A stretch of DNA of 64,000 nucleotides from an uncultured Cytophagales bacterium (lineage in GTDB: Bacteria > Bacteroidota > Bacteroidia > Cytophagales > Thermonemataceae), in contig CALEMF010000091.1 of the NCBI GenBank assembly GCA_937911505.1, forward strand, positions 52,738 to 116,737. Reading direction: 5' to 3'. Within the stretch, counting starts at the first letter, position 1; every line of letters starts with the position of its first letter. Positions 8,578-17,588 of this stretch are shown piece after piece. Made by a program: the position numbers and the translations under genes. A model generated the notes under the pieces. The model had not been told where the DNA came from, made no database searches, and saw only the letters and a list, made by a program, of their open reading frames with translations.

Positions 8578-10029
8578 ATGAAATTAAAAAACATCATTAT
8601 AGGTACAGCTTACCTACTTCTTGTCAACTTGCCATTGTTAGCCTTTCAACAAACAGGCTTTAGCAATGTGGAAGAAACCTATCTTCCTGATTCTATTCCC
8701 TACATCATTGTTGATAAAATTTCCTTTGTGGGGAATAAAAAAACGAAGGAGGTTATTTTAAGAAGAGAGTTAGGGATTAAAAAAAATGATACACTCCTTA
8801 CAGATGACTTACGTGAGCGTTTATTATTAGAAAAAAATAAGATTTTCAATACTGATTTATTTATCACAGTAGATGTACAGTTAGCCATCACAACGCCCTC
8901 TCCTTACTATGAGATAAAATTTCTGCTCAAAGAGCGTTGGTATCTATTTCCAGTGATTGTTTTTGAGCTAGCCGATCGGAACTTTAACGAGTGGTGGCGC
9001 GATAGAGGAGCAGATCTGAGTCGTACAAACTACGGCATACGCTTCGTTAAGCGAAATGTACGTGGGAGAAACGAAACCGTGGAAGCCTTGATACAGCGAG
9101 GCTTTACGGAGAAGTATGAGTTCTTTTACACCTTCCCTTATCTTGATAAAAAGCAACTCTATGGCTTGGAGTATAAAATTTCTTACTCAGAAGAAAAAGC
9201 CATTGCTTTTCGTACCTTCGACAATGTGCTCGACTTTGTTCCTCGCTCTGAAGATGTCTTACGTGAACGCTTCTATACGTCGATCCGTTTGAGGCGACGA
9301 GATGGCTTTTATAAGTTCCACTTTTTAGAACTACGCTATGAAAATAACAGTATCGCTGATACTATTGCTCGGCTAAATCCCAATTACTACTTAGATGGGA
9401 AGCAAACACAGCAGTTTTTACGCGCTAAGTATGAGTTTCTTTATGATCGTAGAGACGTTACCTACTACCCTTTAAAAGGGCACTTTGCGCGGTTTTCCTC
9501 CACCAAGTTCGGTGTGTTTTCTAGGTCTGATATTGATATGCTGACTTTTACGGCCGAGTATGATCATTACTTCCCTGTAACCCAAAAACTATTTGGAGAG
9601 GTAGGTTTTACAGGTAGATTACTTTTTCAAAACAAGCAACCTTATGCACAAGCGCAGGGGCTTGGCTATGGAGATAACTTCATCAGAGGGTACCAATTCT
9701 ATGTCATTGATGGGCAACATTACGTATTAGGACAAGGAGCCCTAAAGTGGGAGTTACTGAATTTACGTAAGACGCTCCGTTTTATTCCCATCAAAGAGTT
9801 CCAAACGGTTCCACTGGCCGTATACTTCAGAATGTATGCGGATGCTGGTTACATTGAGGATAATATCTTCCAAGAGGTCACTAATAACCAGCTAGCCAAC
9901 CAATGGCTATACGGAGCCGGTATGGGGCTTGATATTGTCTCTTTCTACAATTTAGTCATACAGCTTGATTTCGGTATCAATGCCTTAGCCGAAACTGGTT
10001 TCTTTGTTAATATCAGTGGCACTTTCTAG
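8578..10029 (+). CDS. Omp85/BamA-TamA family outer-membrane protein
   Basis: A 483-residue protein with a signal peptide (cleavage near LAFQQ), a single POTRA-like domain (about 40-105, containing FVGNKKTKEVILRRELGI) and a C-terminal beta-barrel. The Omp85 signature FIRGYQFYVIDG is present in the barrel, and the protein ends in a typical membrane strand (GFFVNISGTF). With one POTRA it is much shorter than BamA (usually five POTRAs, about 750 residues). It resembles the short surface-antigen (D15) proteins common in Bacteroidota, which may insert or secrete specific proteins or lipids. A -7 element lies at 8521. The M28 peptidase gene follows after 68 bases. Confidence 0.85.
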   Translation: MKLKNIIIGTAYLLLVNLPLLAFQQTGFSNVEETYLPDSIPYIIVDKISFVGNKKTKEVILRRELGIKKNDTLLTDDLRERLLLEKNKIFNTDLFITVDVQLAITTPSPYYEIKFLLKERWYLFPVIVFELADRNFNEWWRDRGADLSRTNYGIRFVKRNVRGRNETVEALIQRGFTEKYEFFYTFPYLDKKQLYGLEYKISYSEEKAIAFRTFDNVLDFVPRSEDVLRERFYTSIRLRRRDGFYKFHFLELRYENNSIADTIARLNPNYYLDGKQTQQFLRAKYEFLYDRRDVTYYPLKGHFARFSSTKFGVFSRSDIDMLTFTAEYDHYFPVTQKLFGEVGFTGRLLFQNKQPYAQAQGLGYGDNFIRGYQFYVIDGQHYVLGQGALKWELLNLRKTLRFIPIKEFQTVPLAVYFRMYADAGYIEDNIFQEVTNNQLANQWLYGAGMGLDIVSFYNLVIQLDFGINALAETGFFVNISGTF

Positions 10030-10097
10030 GTAAGTTGTTACTATACTGCTTCCTTCGTATCTTTGAGTAAATACTTTTCAGTTGACTTCTTTCTCCT

Positions 10098-11375
10098 ATG
10101 TATAAAATAAGCTTTTCTCTTTTATTTGTAGGGTTGCTTGGCTGTACCCAAGCACAGCCCCCTTCTGATATCGAACGTATTGTCACCACCCTAGCAGCAG
10201 ACGACATGGAAGGACGTGAGGCTGGCACACCTGGTGCAAAAAAAGCGGCTGACTTTATCGCCGAAGAGTTTCGTAAAGCTGGTTTATCTTATTTTGATAA
10301 CCTTAGTACTTTTCAGCAGCCTTTTCAATTAATTGAAAATAAAGTTACGATAGAAGCATTACAAATTAACGATCAACCTAGTCAGTATAAGGAAATCTTC
10401 ATTGTGGCCAACACACCTACCATCAAGGTCGATCGGCTGGAAGCAGTACGTACACTTCGTATTAGCGCACAGGACAATTTTAGCCAACGCTTCAATACCT
10501 TTAAGGATACTACAGGGCAATGGGTCGTATTGGTTGACCCTGTTCATCATGCTACTTTTAAAAAGTACCGTACTTTTTTTCAACGCACCCAAACCTCTCT
10601 GGGAGATTCATCTACCTCGCGTGCCTTGGTGTTTCTTTTGGAGAAAGCACCTATCAAGACATTACAAGTTACAGCTACTAATACGCTTAAGAAGCGTAAC
10701 CTACAAAACGTGGTGGGGCTATTGGAAGGAAAAAGTAAACCTAAAGACTTCATCATTTTTTCTGCCCATTATGACCATATAGGCATACAATCGCAAGCTG
10801 TCAATGGGGATCGTATCGCTAACGGCGCTGACGATGATGCTTCTGGCACCACAGCCGTGATTGCCTTGGCAAAGCATTATGCCCAAACCAAAGAAAATGA
10901 GTGTACCCTAGTATTTGTAGCCTTTACTGCTGAAGAAATCGGCGGATATGGCTCTCAGTATTTTGCACAACAAGTGAATCCTGAAAAGGTGATCACTATG
11001 CTTAATTTTGAGATGATTGGTAAGCTAGCTACCTTTGGGCAGAAAAGCGCTTTCCTAACGGGTTTTTCTATGTCGAACTTAGGAGAGCTTCTACAGAAAA
11101 ACTTAGAAGGCCACGACTTCCAACTCCATCCTGATCCTTACCCAAACCAAAACCTATTCTACAGATCAGATAACGCTACCTTGGCACGTCTAGGCGTACC
11201 TGCTCATACTCTCTCTACTGCCCCCATCGATGAAGACCCCTACTATCATACGGTAGATGATGAAGTAAATACGCTTGATATCACTAATATGACGACCGTG
11301 ATCGAGGCTATTCCTATCGCTATAAAAAGCATCGTAAAAGGTCAAGAGGCCCCCACTCGCTTGCCAAGCGAATAA
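10098..11375 (+). CDS. M28-family zinc peptidase, lipoprotein
   Basis: A lipobox (LLFVGLLGC) predicts membrane anchoring. The N-terminal region has DDMEGREAGTPGAKKAADFI, the usual entry motif of secreted M28 aminopeptidases. The co-catalytic zinc ligands and active-site residues are visible: FSAHYDHIG (H224, D226), NGADDDASGT (bridging Asp), FVAFTAEEIGGYGS (catalytic Glu pair), FEMIG and the final His in YYHTVDDE. A protease-associated-like insertion lies around residues 90-190. The length of 425 fits the family. It probably acts as an aminopeptidase in peptide scavenging at the cell surface. All key residues are intact. Confidence 0.93.
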   Translation: MYKISFSLLFVGLLGCTQAQPPSDIERIVTTLAADDMEGREAGTPGAKKAADFIAEEFRKAGLSYFDNLSTFQQPFQLIENKVTIEALQINDQPSQYKEIFIVANTPTIKVDRLEAVRTLRISAQDNFSQRFNTFKDTTGQWVVLVDPVHHATFKKYRTFFQRTQTSLGDSSTSRALVFLLEKAPIKTLQVTATNTLKKRNLQNVVGLLEGKSKPKDFIIFSAHYDHIGIQSQAVNGDRIANGADDDASGTTAVIALAKHYAQTKENECTLVFVAFTAEEIGGYGSQYFAQQVNPEKVITMLNFEMIGKLATFGQKSAFLTGFSMSNLGELLQKNLEGHDFQLHPDPYPNQNLFYRSDNATLARLGVPAHTLSTAPIDEDPYYHTVDDEVNTLDITNMTTVIEAIPIAIKSIVKGQEAPTRLPSE

Positions 11376-11553
11376 CACCTCTGTGCAATCCAATACTCCT
11401 TCTACTTCGTATATATACTTTAGAAGTTGCTTTGTAAAAAGGCGGTTCAGTACTCCCTTAAGTATTTTACTAAAGCCTTGTTTACCGTTGTCAGGTTGTT
11501 TAATTTAGGGGCCTATCTAATTTTTTAAGCTTGTTTTGAATACATTACAACAT

Positions 11554-12084
11554 ATGGATGAGGCTAATTTGGTGAGTTTACTGAAACGTAAAGATCCCAA
11601 AGCATTTGAACTATTGTATGATAATTATAGTGGCGCGCTGTATGGCGTTATCTTGAAAGTACTGCATAATAAAGCGCTTTCAGAGGATATTTTGCAGGAT
11701 GTATTTGTAAAAATATGGAACAATATAGAACAATACAACACGACAAAAGGTAAACTATACACATGGATTATTAATATTGCTCGTAATACAGCCATAGATA
11801 AATTACGATCTAAGTCTTATAAGCAAGAAGAGGTAAATAGAGGAATAGACGATACACCTACACTACATGATCATGGTTCCTTCAGTACAAAACAAAGCAC
11901 GGATGCGATTGGTTTGGGTAGATGGGTAGAGCGACTGAAAGAAGAACACAAGATAATTATAGATCTTATATACTTTAAGGGGTATACACAGTCAGAAGTT
12001 GCCAAGGAGTTAGAGATTCCCCTAGGTACCGTAAAAACAAGAGTAAGATCGGCACTCAATCATTTGAAAGAATTAATTAGATAG
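11554..12084 (+). CDS. ECF RNA polymerase sigma factor (SigK-like)
   Basis: A 176-residue sigma-70 family protein starting at ATG 11554; an in-frame TTG at 11536 is less likely. Region 2 includes LYDNYSGALYGVILKVL, DILQDVFVKIWNNI and the -10-melting segment YTWIINIARNTAIDKLR. Region 4 contains the helix-turn-helix YTQSEVAKELEIPLGTVKTR. The next gene, four bases downstream, is an RskA-type membrane anti-sigma factor, so the pair resembles the SigK/RskA module that links an envelope signal to transcription. Target promoters are unknown. Confidence 0.95.
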   Translation: MDEANLVSLLKRKDPKAFELLYDNYSGALYGVILKVLHNKALSEDILQDVFVKIWNNIEQYNTTKGKLYTWIINIARNTAIDKLRSKSYKQEEVNRGIDDTPTLHDHGSFSTKQSTDAIGLGRWVERLKEEHKIIIDLIYFKGYTQSEVAKELEIPLGTVKTRVRSALNHLKELIR

Positions 12085-12088
12085 TACA

Positions 12089-12910
12089 TTGAACGTTAAA
12101 AACTACATAGAATCAGGTATACTTAGTTTGTATGTGTTGGGGATCGCTACAGAGGAAGAGGCAGAAGAGATAGAACAGCTAGCCGCCACACATCCTGAGA
12201 TTAAACAAGCACTCACTGAACTGCAAGAGGCTATGGATCATTATGCAGCACAGTTTGAGGTAGCACCTCCTGCTCATTTAAAAGAGAAAGTACTTAACCA
12301 ACTCGCTACTCAAACCACTACTTCCTCCGACGATCACGATCCGTCGCTTTCGGCGCAGGGAGATGCTTCTTTAACACCCTTGGGGAAACGTTATAATCCC
12401 TTCTTGGTAGCAGCTTCTTATATACTTTTAGCCTTAAGCTTTTTACTAAATATTTATCTCTATAACCAATGGAGCGATAGCGAAAGGGCTTTAGCATTGG
12501 CTAGGTCAGAGCAATACGACATGGCACGCAGCTTAGAAGTACAAAATACGCAGTTTACTGAAATGGAAGAAGAGATCGCTATTCTCAAAAATCCAAACAA
12601 TACCATCATCACCTTACAGGGTGTAGAAGAACTAGCCCCTAAGGCCACAGCCACTATTTATTGGGATAAATCTAAAGAAGAAGCGTATATTTATACAGCT
12701 TCCCTTCCCGCTCCTCCGGCTGGTAAGCAATACCAACTCTGGGCAGTAGAGGATGACATTGTATGGGATGCAGGTGTATTTGATTTGGGGCTAGTACAAG
12801 AGGTAAAATGCAGACGTAAACCTACACAGTTCATCATCACATTAGAAAAAGCAGGTGGTGTTCCTAAAGCTGAGGGTGCTATTTACGCCGTTGGCGATGT
12901 ACAGGGTTAA
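12089..12910 (+). CDS. Membrane anti-sigma factor, RskA type
   Basis: Starts at TTG 12089, four bases after the sigma gene stop, implying translational coupling. The cytoplasmic N-terminus (about 1-75: ESGILSLYVLGIATEEEAEE) is the anti-sigma domain typical of RskA, without the zinc-binding HxxxCxxC motif. One transmembrane helix (FLVAASYILLALSFLLNIYL, around 110-130) precedes a short coiled coil and the RskA C-terminal domain (about 165-273, with YWDKSKEEAYIYTASLPAPP and GKQYQLWAVEDD). It should hold the sigma factor inactive until released by a signal or proteolysis. Confidence 0.9.
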   Translation: MNVKNYIESGILSLYVLGIATEEEAEEIEQLAATHPEIKQALTELQEAMDHYAAQFEVAPPAHLKEKVLNQLATQTTTSSDDHDPSLSAQGDASLTPLGKRYNPFLVAASYILLALSFLLNIYLYNQWSDSERALALARSEQYDMARSLEVQNTQFTEMEEEIAILKNPNNTIITLQGVEELAPKATATIYWDKSKEEAYIYTASLPAPPAGKQYQLWAVEDDIVWDAGVFDLGLVQEVKCRRKPTQFIITLEKAGGVPKAEGAIYAVGDVQG

Positions 12911-12998
12911 GTACGAATATTTTCCTCTATTCTTTTTCTTTTTTTAAGAACAAATGTAAATTCGTTACTCAAATTATTTGTGCTATTTACTTTGCTCT

Positions 12999-14108
12999 AT
13001 GCCGTTTGCTTCTAGTCGATTTATACAACTGGTTTTCATTTGTTATTTACTCGTAATCCACACCATCCCTCTCTTTGCACAGACACCGCAATATTTTAAA
13101 GATAAATACCAGTTTCCAATAAGCACCCCTGTGTACCTCACGGGCAATATGGGCGAAATCCGTCCCAATCATTTTCACGCAGGGCTGGATGTTTTGGGAG
13201 ACAGTAGAACGCCTGTTTATGCTACTTACGATGGCTATATTGGTCGAATCAAGGCCTCTACTTATGGCTATGGGAATGTGATATACATTACGCATCCAAC
13301 CACTAACCACATTACGGTTTATGCACACTTGAGCCGTTTTAGTAGTACAATAGGACAATACGTGCGTAAAAAGCAATATGAAGCCACCTCTTTTGAAGTA
13401 GATCTCTACCCACAGCCTCAAGAAGTACCTATCAAGAAAGGACAGCTTCTAGGTTATGTTGGTAACACAGGTGCTTCTTTTGGCGCGCATCTTCACTATG
13501 AAATTCGTAATGGTAACGAAGCCGCCCTCAACCCACTCCTCTTTTTCGAGAACCTCGTTCAAGATCGTCTAGCACCCATCATTCAAAATATAGGAATTGT
13601 ACCGCTCTCTCCTGAGGCGCGTCTTTCAGGTAAGTACCAAGAGCAACGCTACCAGGCACGTAAGCAAGGTAATAATCACTATACCATACCTACTATCCAA
13701 GCATATGGCGCTATTGGTTTTGAACTACGCACTTATGATATCGCCAACCAAGCAAGCAATACCTACGCTACTACCAAAGCTTTGATCAAAGTAGATGGAA
13801 AGACGCTCTTCCAGTATGACATTAACAACTACCCCATGGACGAAGCCTACGCTATGAACGCTCATATCAATTATCCTTTTTATAAAAAAACGCGTCTCAG
13901 TTACCAAAAACTGTACAGTACTGATGGTAACTATCTAGATATTTACCAACATAAAAACCAAGGAAAGCTTCGGGTAAAGGCAGGGCAACTGTACGATATA
14001 TTGATAGAGGCGCACGATGTCCATGGGAATGTCAGTACGGTGGCTTTTAAAGTAAAAGGGGTAGCCCCACCCAAAGCGCAGTTTGTACCTGATTACAGTC
14101 CTAGCTAA
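12999..14108 (+). CDS. M23 (LytM) peptidase, N-terminal part of a gene cut by an in-frame TAA
   Basis: The start at ATG 12999 gives a signal peptide ending at LFAQ; an in-frame TTG at 12978 is an alternative. The LytM metallopeptidase domain (about 45-190) keeps the zinc and catalytic residues: H60 and D64 in NHFHAGLD, H110 in VYAHLS, and H164/H166 in GAHLHYEIRN. The family cleaves peptide cross-links of peptidoglycan or acts as an amidase activator. The frame ends at TAA 14106-14108, but the same frame continues open for 262 codons, up to 14894, into the C-terminal beta-rich part usual for Bacteroidota M23 proteins. This product would be a complete peptidase lacking its C-terminal domains, or the gene may be inactivated. 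Confidence 0.85.
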   Translation: MPFASSRFIQLVFICYLLVIHTIPLFAQTPQYFKDKYQFPISTPVYLTGNMGEIRPNHFHAGLDVLGDSRTPVYATYDGYIGRIKASTYGYGNVIYITHPTTNHITVYAHLSRFSSTIGQYVRKKQYEATSFEVDLYPQPQEVPIKKGQLLGYVGNTGASFGAHLHYEIRNGNEAALNPLLFFENLVQDRLAPIIQNIGIVPLSPEARLSGKYQEQRYQARKQGNNHYTIPTIQAYGAIGFELRTYDIANQASNTYATTKALIKVDGKTLFQYDINNYPMDEAYAMNAHINYPFYKKTRLSYQKLYSTDGNYLDIYQHKNQGKLRVKAGQLYDILIEAHDVHGNVSTVAFKVKGVAPPKAQFVPDYSPS

Positions 14109-14141
14109 CCACGCATCACACCAATCCTACATAAAGAGACG

Positions 14142-14894
14142 TTGCTCTTTAAAGTACAAGGGCTACGAAAACTTGACCAGCCTTTAACTGCTTACTTCAA
14201 TGGCATTCAGCAGCCCATTCCCTTGGCCTACATGGAAAAAAAACAAGCCGTTTTCTTATGGGATATTAACCAAGGTTTACCTGATGCTGTTCGTGTAGGT
14301 GAAGCGAATTTACGCTTAGATAAATACCGCTTGATTCCCTCTAACACAGTGTACGGCTATCGAGATACTTTCTTCAATATATTATTTGCCAATGATGCGC
14401 TCTTTGATACCACTGCTATGAAGATACAAGCCAACAGGTATAATTTACAGATTGGTGAGGCCACCACCCCTTTGGCTAGAAGTATCGAGGTGATTTATCA
14501 TTATAAGAAAGCGGGGTTATCCTTTCAAGATAGAGATCGATGGGCAGTTTATTACCAGAGTGGTCGCCACTTACCTACTACTTGGACGGATAGCACCGTT
14601 ACCTTTCAAACTAGGTATTTGGGTAATTTTAAAATTCGTAAGGATGTAACGCCGCCTCGTATTGTACTACGTAGTAAATCTACTAAGCGATGTAGCTTCT
14701 CAATTGCCGATGGTTTGGCTGGTATTCGCCGCTTCAAAGCTACCCTTAACGGACGGTTTATCCTGATGCAGCACGAATCGAAAGCGAACCTTATTTGGAC
14801 TGATCCTGCCTATCCTCAACCGTTAAAAGGTACGTTTGTATTACGTGTATGGGATAAGATGGGTAACATGGCTTTTTATGAAACCCAGTTGTAG
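14142..14894 (+). CDS. C-terminal part of the interrupted M23 peptidase
   Basis: Same reading frame as the peptidase part upstream. The in-frame sequence after the stop begins PRITPILHKETLLFKVQG, and the first possible initiator is a TTG at 14142. The part consists of beta-strand-rich segments with no motif I can name, except a closing stretch (FVLRVWDKMGNMAFYETQL) typical of the last domain of long Bacteroidota M23 family proteins. Without the upstream signal peptide it would not be exported. It is therefore either a pseudogene remnant or made only by readthrough. No second stop or frameshift is present in its 250 codons. Confidence 0.7.
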   Translation: MLFKVQGLRKLDQPLTAYFNGIQQPIPLAYMEKKQAVFLWDINQGLPDAVRVGEANLRLDKYRLIPSNTVYGYRDTFFNILFANDALFDTTAMKIQANRYNLQIGEATTPLARSIEVIYHYKKAGLSFQDRDRWAVYYQSGRHLPTTWTDSTVTFQTRYLGNFKIRKDVTPPRIVLRSKSTKRCSFSIADGLAGIRRFKATLNGRFILMQHESKANLIWTDPAYPQPLKGTFVLRVWDKMGNMAFYETQL

Positions 14895-14908
14895 GTAATT
14901 TTTTGATT

Positions 14909-15574
14909 ATGGGAAGAAAAAAGCTAGTACGTTTTACAGACAATGCGCTCCAACACAATGTAATTGAGGAAGGAAAGCCTTTTTTTGAAAACTGTAAAGG
15001 GAATTGGCAAGCAGAGCATTTTGGGAATACCAACCCACTAGTGCTTGAATTGGCCTGTGGTAGAGGAGAATATACAGTAGGTTTAGCAGCTATTTACCCA
15101 GAAAAGAATTTTATTGGGGTAGATATCAAAGGAGCACGCATTTGGAAAGGAAGTAGTATAGCCCTAGAACAAGGCCTTACCAATGTAGCTTTTTTGCGCA
15201 CTTACATCCAAAACCTTGATCATTTCTTCTCACCCAACGAAATACAGAGTATTTGGATTATCCACCCTGACCCACGCCCTAGAAACAAAGACGCGAAGAG
15301 GCGCTTAACACACCCTCGGTTTTTAGCGATGTATAAGCAATTACTCTCCGCAGATGGTTATGTACACCTCAAAACAGATAATTCAGGTCTGTTTGACTAC
15401 ACCCTAGAAGTACTCCAAAAGCAACCCATTAAAAACTTGACCTTCACAAGAGACTTGTACAGCTCTCTGCTAGCAGCAGCACACCACGGCATTAAAACAA
15501 AGTACGAAAAAGCTTTTGAGGCAAAAGGCTTTACAATCAACTATTTAAAGTTTCAATTTCAAGAAGAAATATAA
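14909..15574 (+). CDS. trmB: tRNA (guanine-N7)-methyltransferase
   Basis: A class I SAM methyltransferase with the TrmB blocks: LVLELACGRGEYTVGLA (SAM-binding motif I), NFIGVDIKGARIWKG (motif II), IWIIHPDPRPRNKDAKRRL (the DPxPK-like signature between strands) and HLKTDNSGLFDYTLEVL. It methylates G46 in the variable loop of tRNA. Length (221) is normal. ATG 14909 is preferred over the TTG at 14903. It lies 14 bases after the broken M23 gene on the same strand, so the two may be cotranscribed. Confidence 0.93.
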   Translation: MGRKKLVRFTDNALQHNVIEEGKPFFENCKGNWQAEHFGNTNPLVLELACGRGEYTVGLAAIYPEKNFIGVDIKGARIWKGSSIALEQGLTNVAFLRTYIQNLDHFFSPNEIQSIWIIHPDPRPRNKDAKRRLTHPRFLAMYKQLLSADGYVHLKTDNSGLFDYTLEVLQKQPIKNLTFTRDLYSSLLAAAHHGIKTKYEKAFEAKGFTINYLKFQFQEEI

Positions 15575-15696
15575 AAATACTTTAGAGGTATCTATTCAAG
15601 AGACAATATTCACTTTTCATTCCTTAAAAAAACCTTCGCTATTGGCCACCTTATCTAACTCTTGGCGCACCAATCAGAACGAAAATTTTAAGAGAA

Positions 15697-16518
15697 TTAC
15701 TGTGATACAGCACATAAATCTGCCTGTAGGCGATCTACTAAAGGATGTAATGCATAAGACTTAGTTGCTATCTGCAATACTGCTCTTATACCACTCACAT
15801 TACTTACGAACACAGCCTCAGCACTAAGCAGTTGCTCCCAAGTGAAAAGTCCTTCTTGACAATGTAAGTTATTTTGGGCAGCCCACTGGATGATTTGGTG
15901 GCGCATCACCCCTACTACACAACCTGCTTCTGGCGCAGGCGTATACAAAGTATTCTCTTTCAGCCAAAAAATATTTGACGCAAGGCACTCACTTACATAT
16001 CCATTAGTGTCAAATAGGATTACCTCGTCTACGTCTGCTTGTGCTTTGAACATGCCAGCCATTACATAAGACAGTGCACTCAGGGTTTTGAAAGCAGAGA
16101 CGGGTGTGTAACAAAGAGGCATATCACGGTATGCCATAGCACTTCTGATAGGCTGTAACTGATACGTGGTGGGCTCACTCATCAACATATATTGAAGTTG
16201 ATGTTGTTGAGGCGTATAACGACCGCCCTCAGCACGCCAGACCATCCATTTGACACGATACAGAGTTGATGGCGCAGTTCGTCTAATCATTTGTTGGATA
16301 ATGTCGTGTACGTAGTCAGACGTTACCTGAGGGGGCTGCGCCAACTGAAAAGCTTCTACAGCCTGTGTAAAACGCGCCCAGTGGCTTGTCCAAAAACGAA
16401 TCTGCTGCTTATCCGCTATCATCGTTTCAAAAAAGCCGTCACCATACAGCCACCCTCTATTATTGGTAGAAAGTGGCAGCGCTGCTTGGTCATAAAAGCG
16501 ATTCTCAAAATAGATCAT
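15697..16518 (-). CDS. pabC: Class IV aminotransferase fold enzyme, probable aminodeoxychorismate lyase
   Basis: A 273-residue PLP enzyme of fold type IV. The N-terminal STNNRGWLYGDGFFETM, the region YRVKWMVWRAEGG (corresponding to the PLP-Lys strand area), LSALSYVMAG, DEVILFDTNGYVSECLASNI and EAVFVSNVSGI follow the order of PabC and branched-chain/D-amino-acid aminotransferases. The short length and the start MIYFENRFYDQAALPLS fit PabC, which makes 4-aminobenzoate for folate. A D-amino-acid aminotransferase cannot be excluded. It is divergent from sdaAB across a 273-base spacer, in which I see only a weak imperfect hairpin near 16656-16678. Confidence 0.7.
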   Translation of the reverse strand: MIYFENRFYDQAALPLSTNNRGWLYGDGFFETMIADKQQIRFWTSHWARFTQAVEAFQLAQPPQVTSDYVHDIIQQMIRRTAPSTLYRVKWMVWRAEGGRYTPQQHQLQYMLMSEPTTYQLQPIRSAMAYRDMPLCYTPVSAFKTLSALSYVMAGMFKAQADVDEVILFDTNGYVSECLASNIFWLKENTLYTPAPEAGCVVGVMRHQIIQWAAQNNLHCQEGLFTWEQLLSAEAVFVSNVSGIRAVLQIATKSYALHPLVDRLQADLCAVSQ

Positions 16519-16791
16519 CTCCTAAAATTGTTTTACTGTGACACACTTTTGTTCATTACTGAACGTTTTCAAAACATAGATTTTCTTAAACACGGGTAAA
16601 ATGGTCTCTCAGAGGGTATTTGATCACTCTGGTATTGAGATTGGAAACCTATACGCAACCTTTTCCAAAAGAGGGTTGTCTAAAAAAAGAGTTACAAGAA
16701 AATTAGCGAACGGTAGCGGATATTCCTAATAAGTGCGCTACTTGCACAGAAAGTCTAAAGCTTATTATATGTTTCAAATATTGGTTGGTAT

Positions 16792-17469
16792 ATGAGTGAG
16801 CGTAGTAGTATATTCGATATGATTGGTCCTGTGATGATTGGGCCCTCCAGTTCACATACGGCAGGCGTAGTGAGAATTGGTAGAGTAGCACGAAAGCTGC
16901 TTGGTCAACTGCCCCAAGAAGCGAGCATCACCTTTTATAATTCTTTCGCCCGTACCTACGAAGGGCACGGCAGTGATAAGGCGATTATTGCTGGTTTGTT
17001 GGATTTCAAAACAGATGACAAACGTATTAAACACGCTTTTGAAGAAGCCAAGCAAGCCACCTTACAATATACATTCAAGGCAGTAGGTAATGCCTCAGCA
17101 CTTCATCCTAATACCGTTAAGCTGGCGCTGATGACACCAGACCGTAGCATTGAGGTGGTGGGTGAAAGCAAAGGAGGCGGGCTCATCAATATTGCCTCGT
17201 ACAATGGCTTTAGGGCTGACTTCTCCGCCTCTTCTCACACACTTATTGTACTGGCTGACGACGTAAAAGGAAGCATTGCTTTTATCTCTGATGTACTAGC
17301 CCACGATGACTGTAATATCGCCTCTATGACCGTTTCGCGAAAGGGAAAAAATGACCTAGCTTGTCAGTTTTATGAGATGGACTCTGGCATTACACCACTT
17401 ACGCTAGAATATCTTAAGCACTTAAAGTGGGTAAAAGAAGTCATTTATTTACCAGATATAGACTTATAG
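16792..17469 (+). CDS. sdaAB: L-serine dehydratase, beta subunit
   Basis: Iron-sulfur type L-serine ammonia-lyase small subunit. The opening SIFDMIGPVMIGPSSSHTAG is the serine-binding signature, followed by TFYNSFARTYEGHGSDKAI and, from about residue 150, an ACT domain (HTLIVLADDVKGSIAFISDV, CNIASMTVSRKGKNDLA). It needs the alpha subunit (SdaAA), which carries the 4Fe-4S cluster ligands and is not in the window, so that gene must lie elsewhere. The reaction converts serine to pyruvate and ammonia. Confidence 0.93.
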   Translation: MSERSSIFDMIGPVMIGPSSSHTAGVVRIGRVARKLLGQLPQEASITFYNSFARTYEGHGSDKAIIAGLLDFKTDDKRIKHAFEEAKQATLQYTFKAVGNASALHPNTVKLALMTPDRSIEVVGESKGGGLINIASYNGFRADFSASSHTLIVLADDVKGSIAFISDVLAHDDCNIASMTVSRKGKNDLACQFYEMDSGITPLTLEYLKHLKWVKEVIYLPDIDL

Positions 17470-17588
17470 CCTGCCCTCTATTTTTTATAAACCTGTAATG
17501 ATTCATCAAACTTTGCTACACATACTACATTATGCAAGAGAATTCTTATCAAAATCGTCCTTTAAACCTTCAAACAAATAGATTTCGT

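Noticed and set aside
10402..10782. Plus-strand 126-codon frame inside the M28 peptidase gene
   Set aside because: A frame-shifted shadow of a gene with intact catalytic motifs.
13047..13421. Minus-strand 124-codon frame inside the M23 gene
   Set aside because: It lies wholly within the well-supported plus-strand LytM domain with normal protein features there and has no family resemblance.
16650..16685. Imperfect hairpin between pabC and sdaAB as a terminator or riboswitch
   Set aside because: Only a 5-bp core stem with bulges, and it lies between divergent genes where no transcript should end. Too weak.
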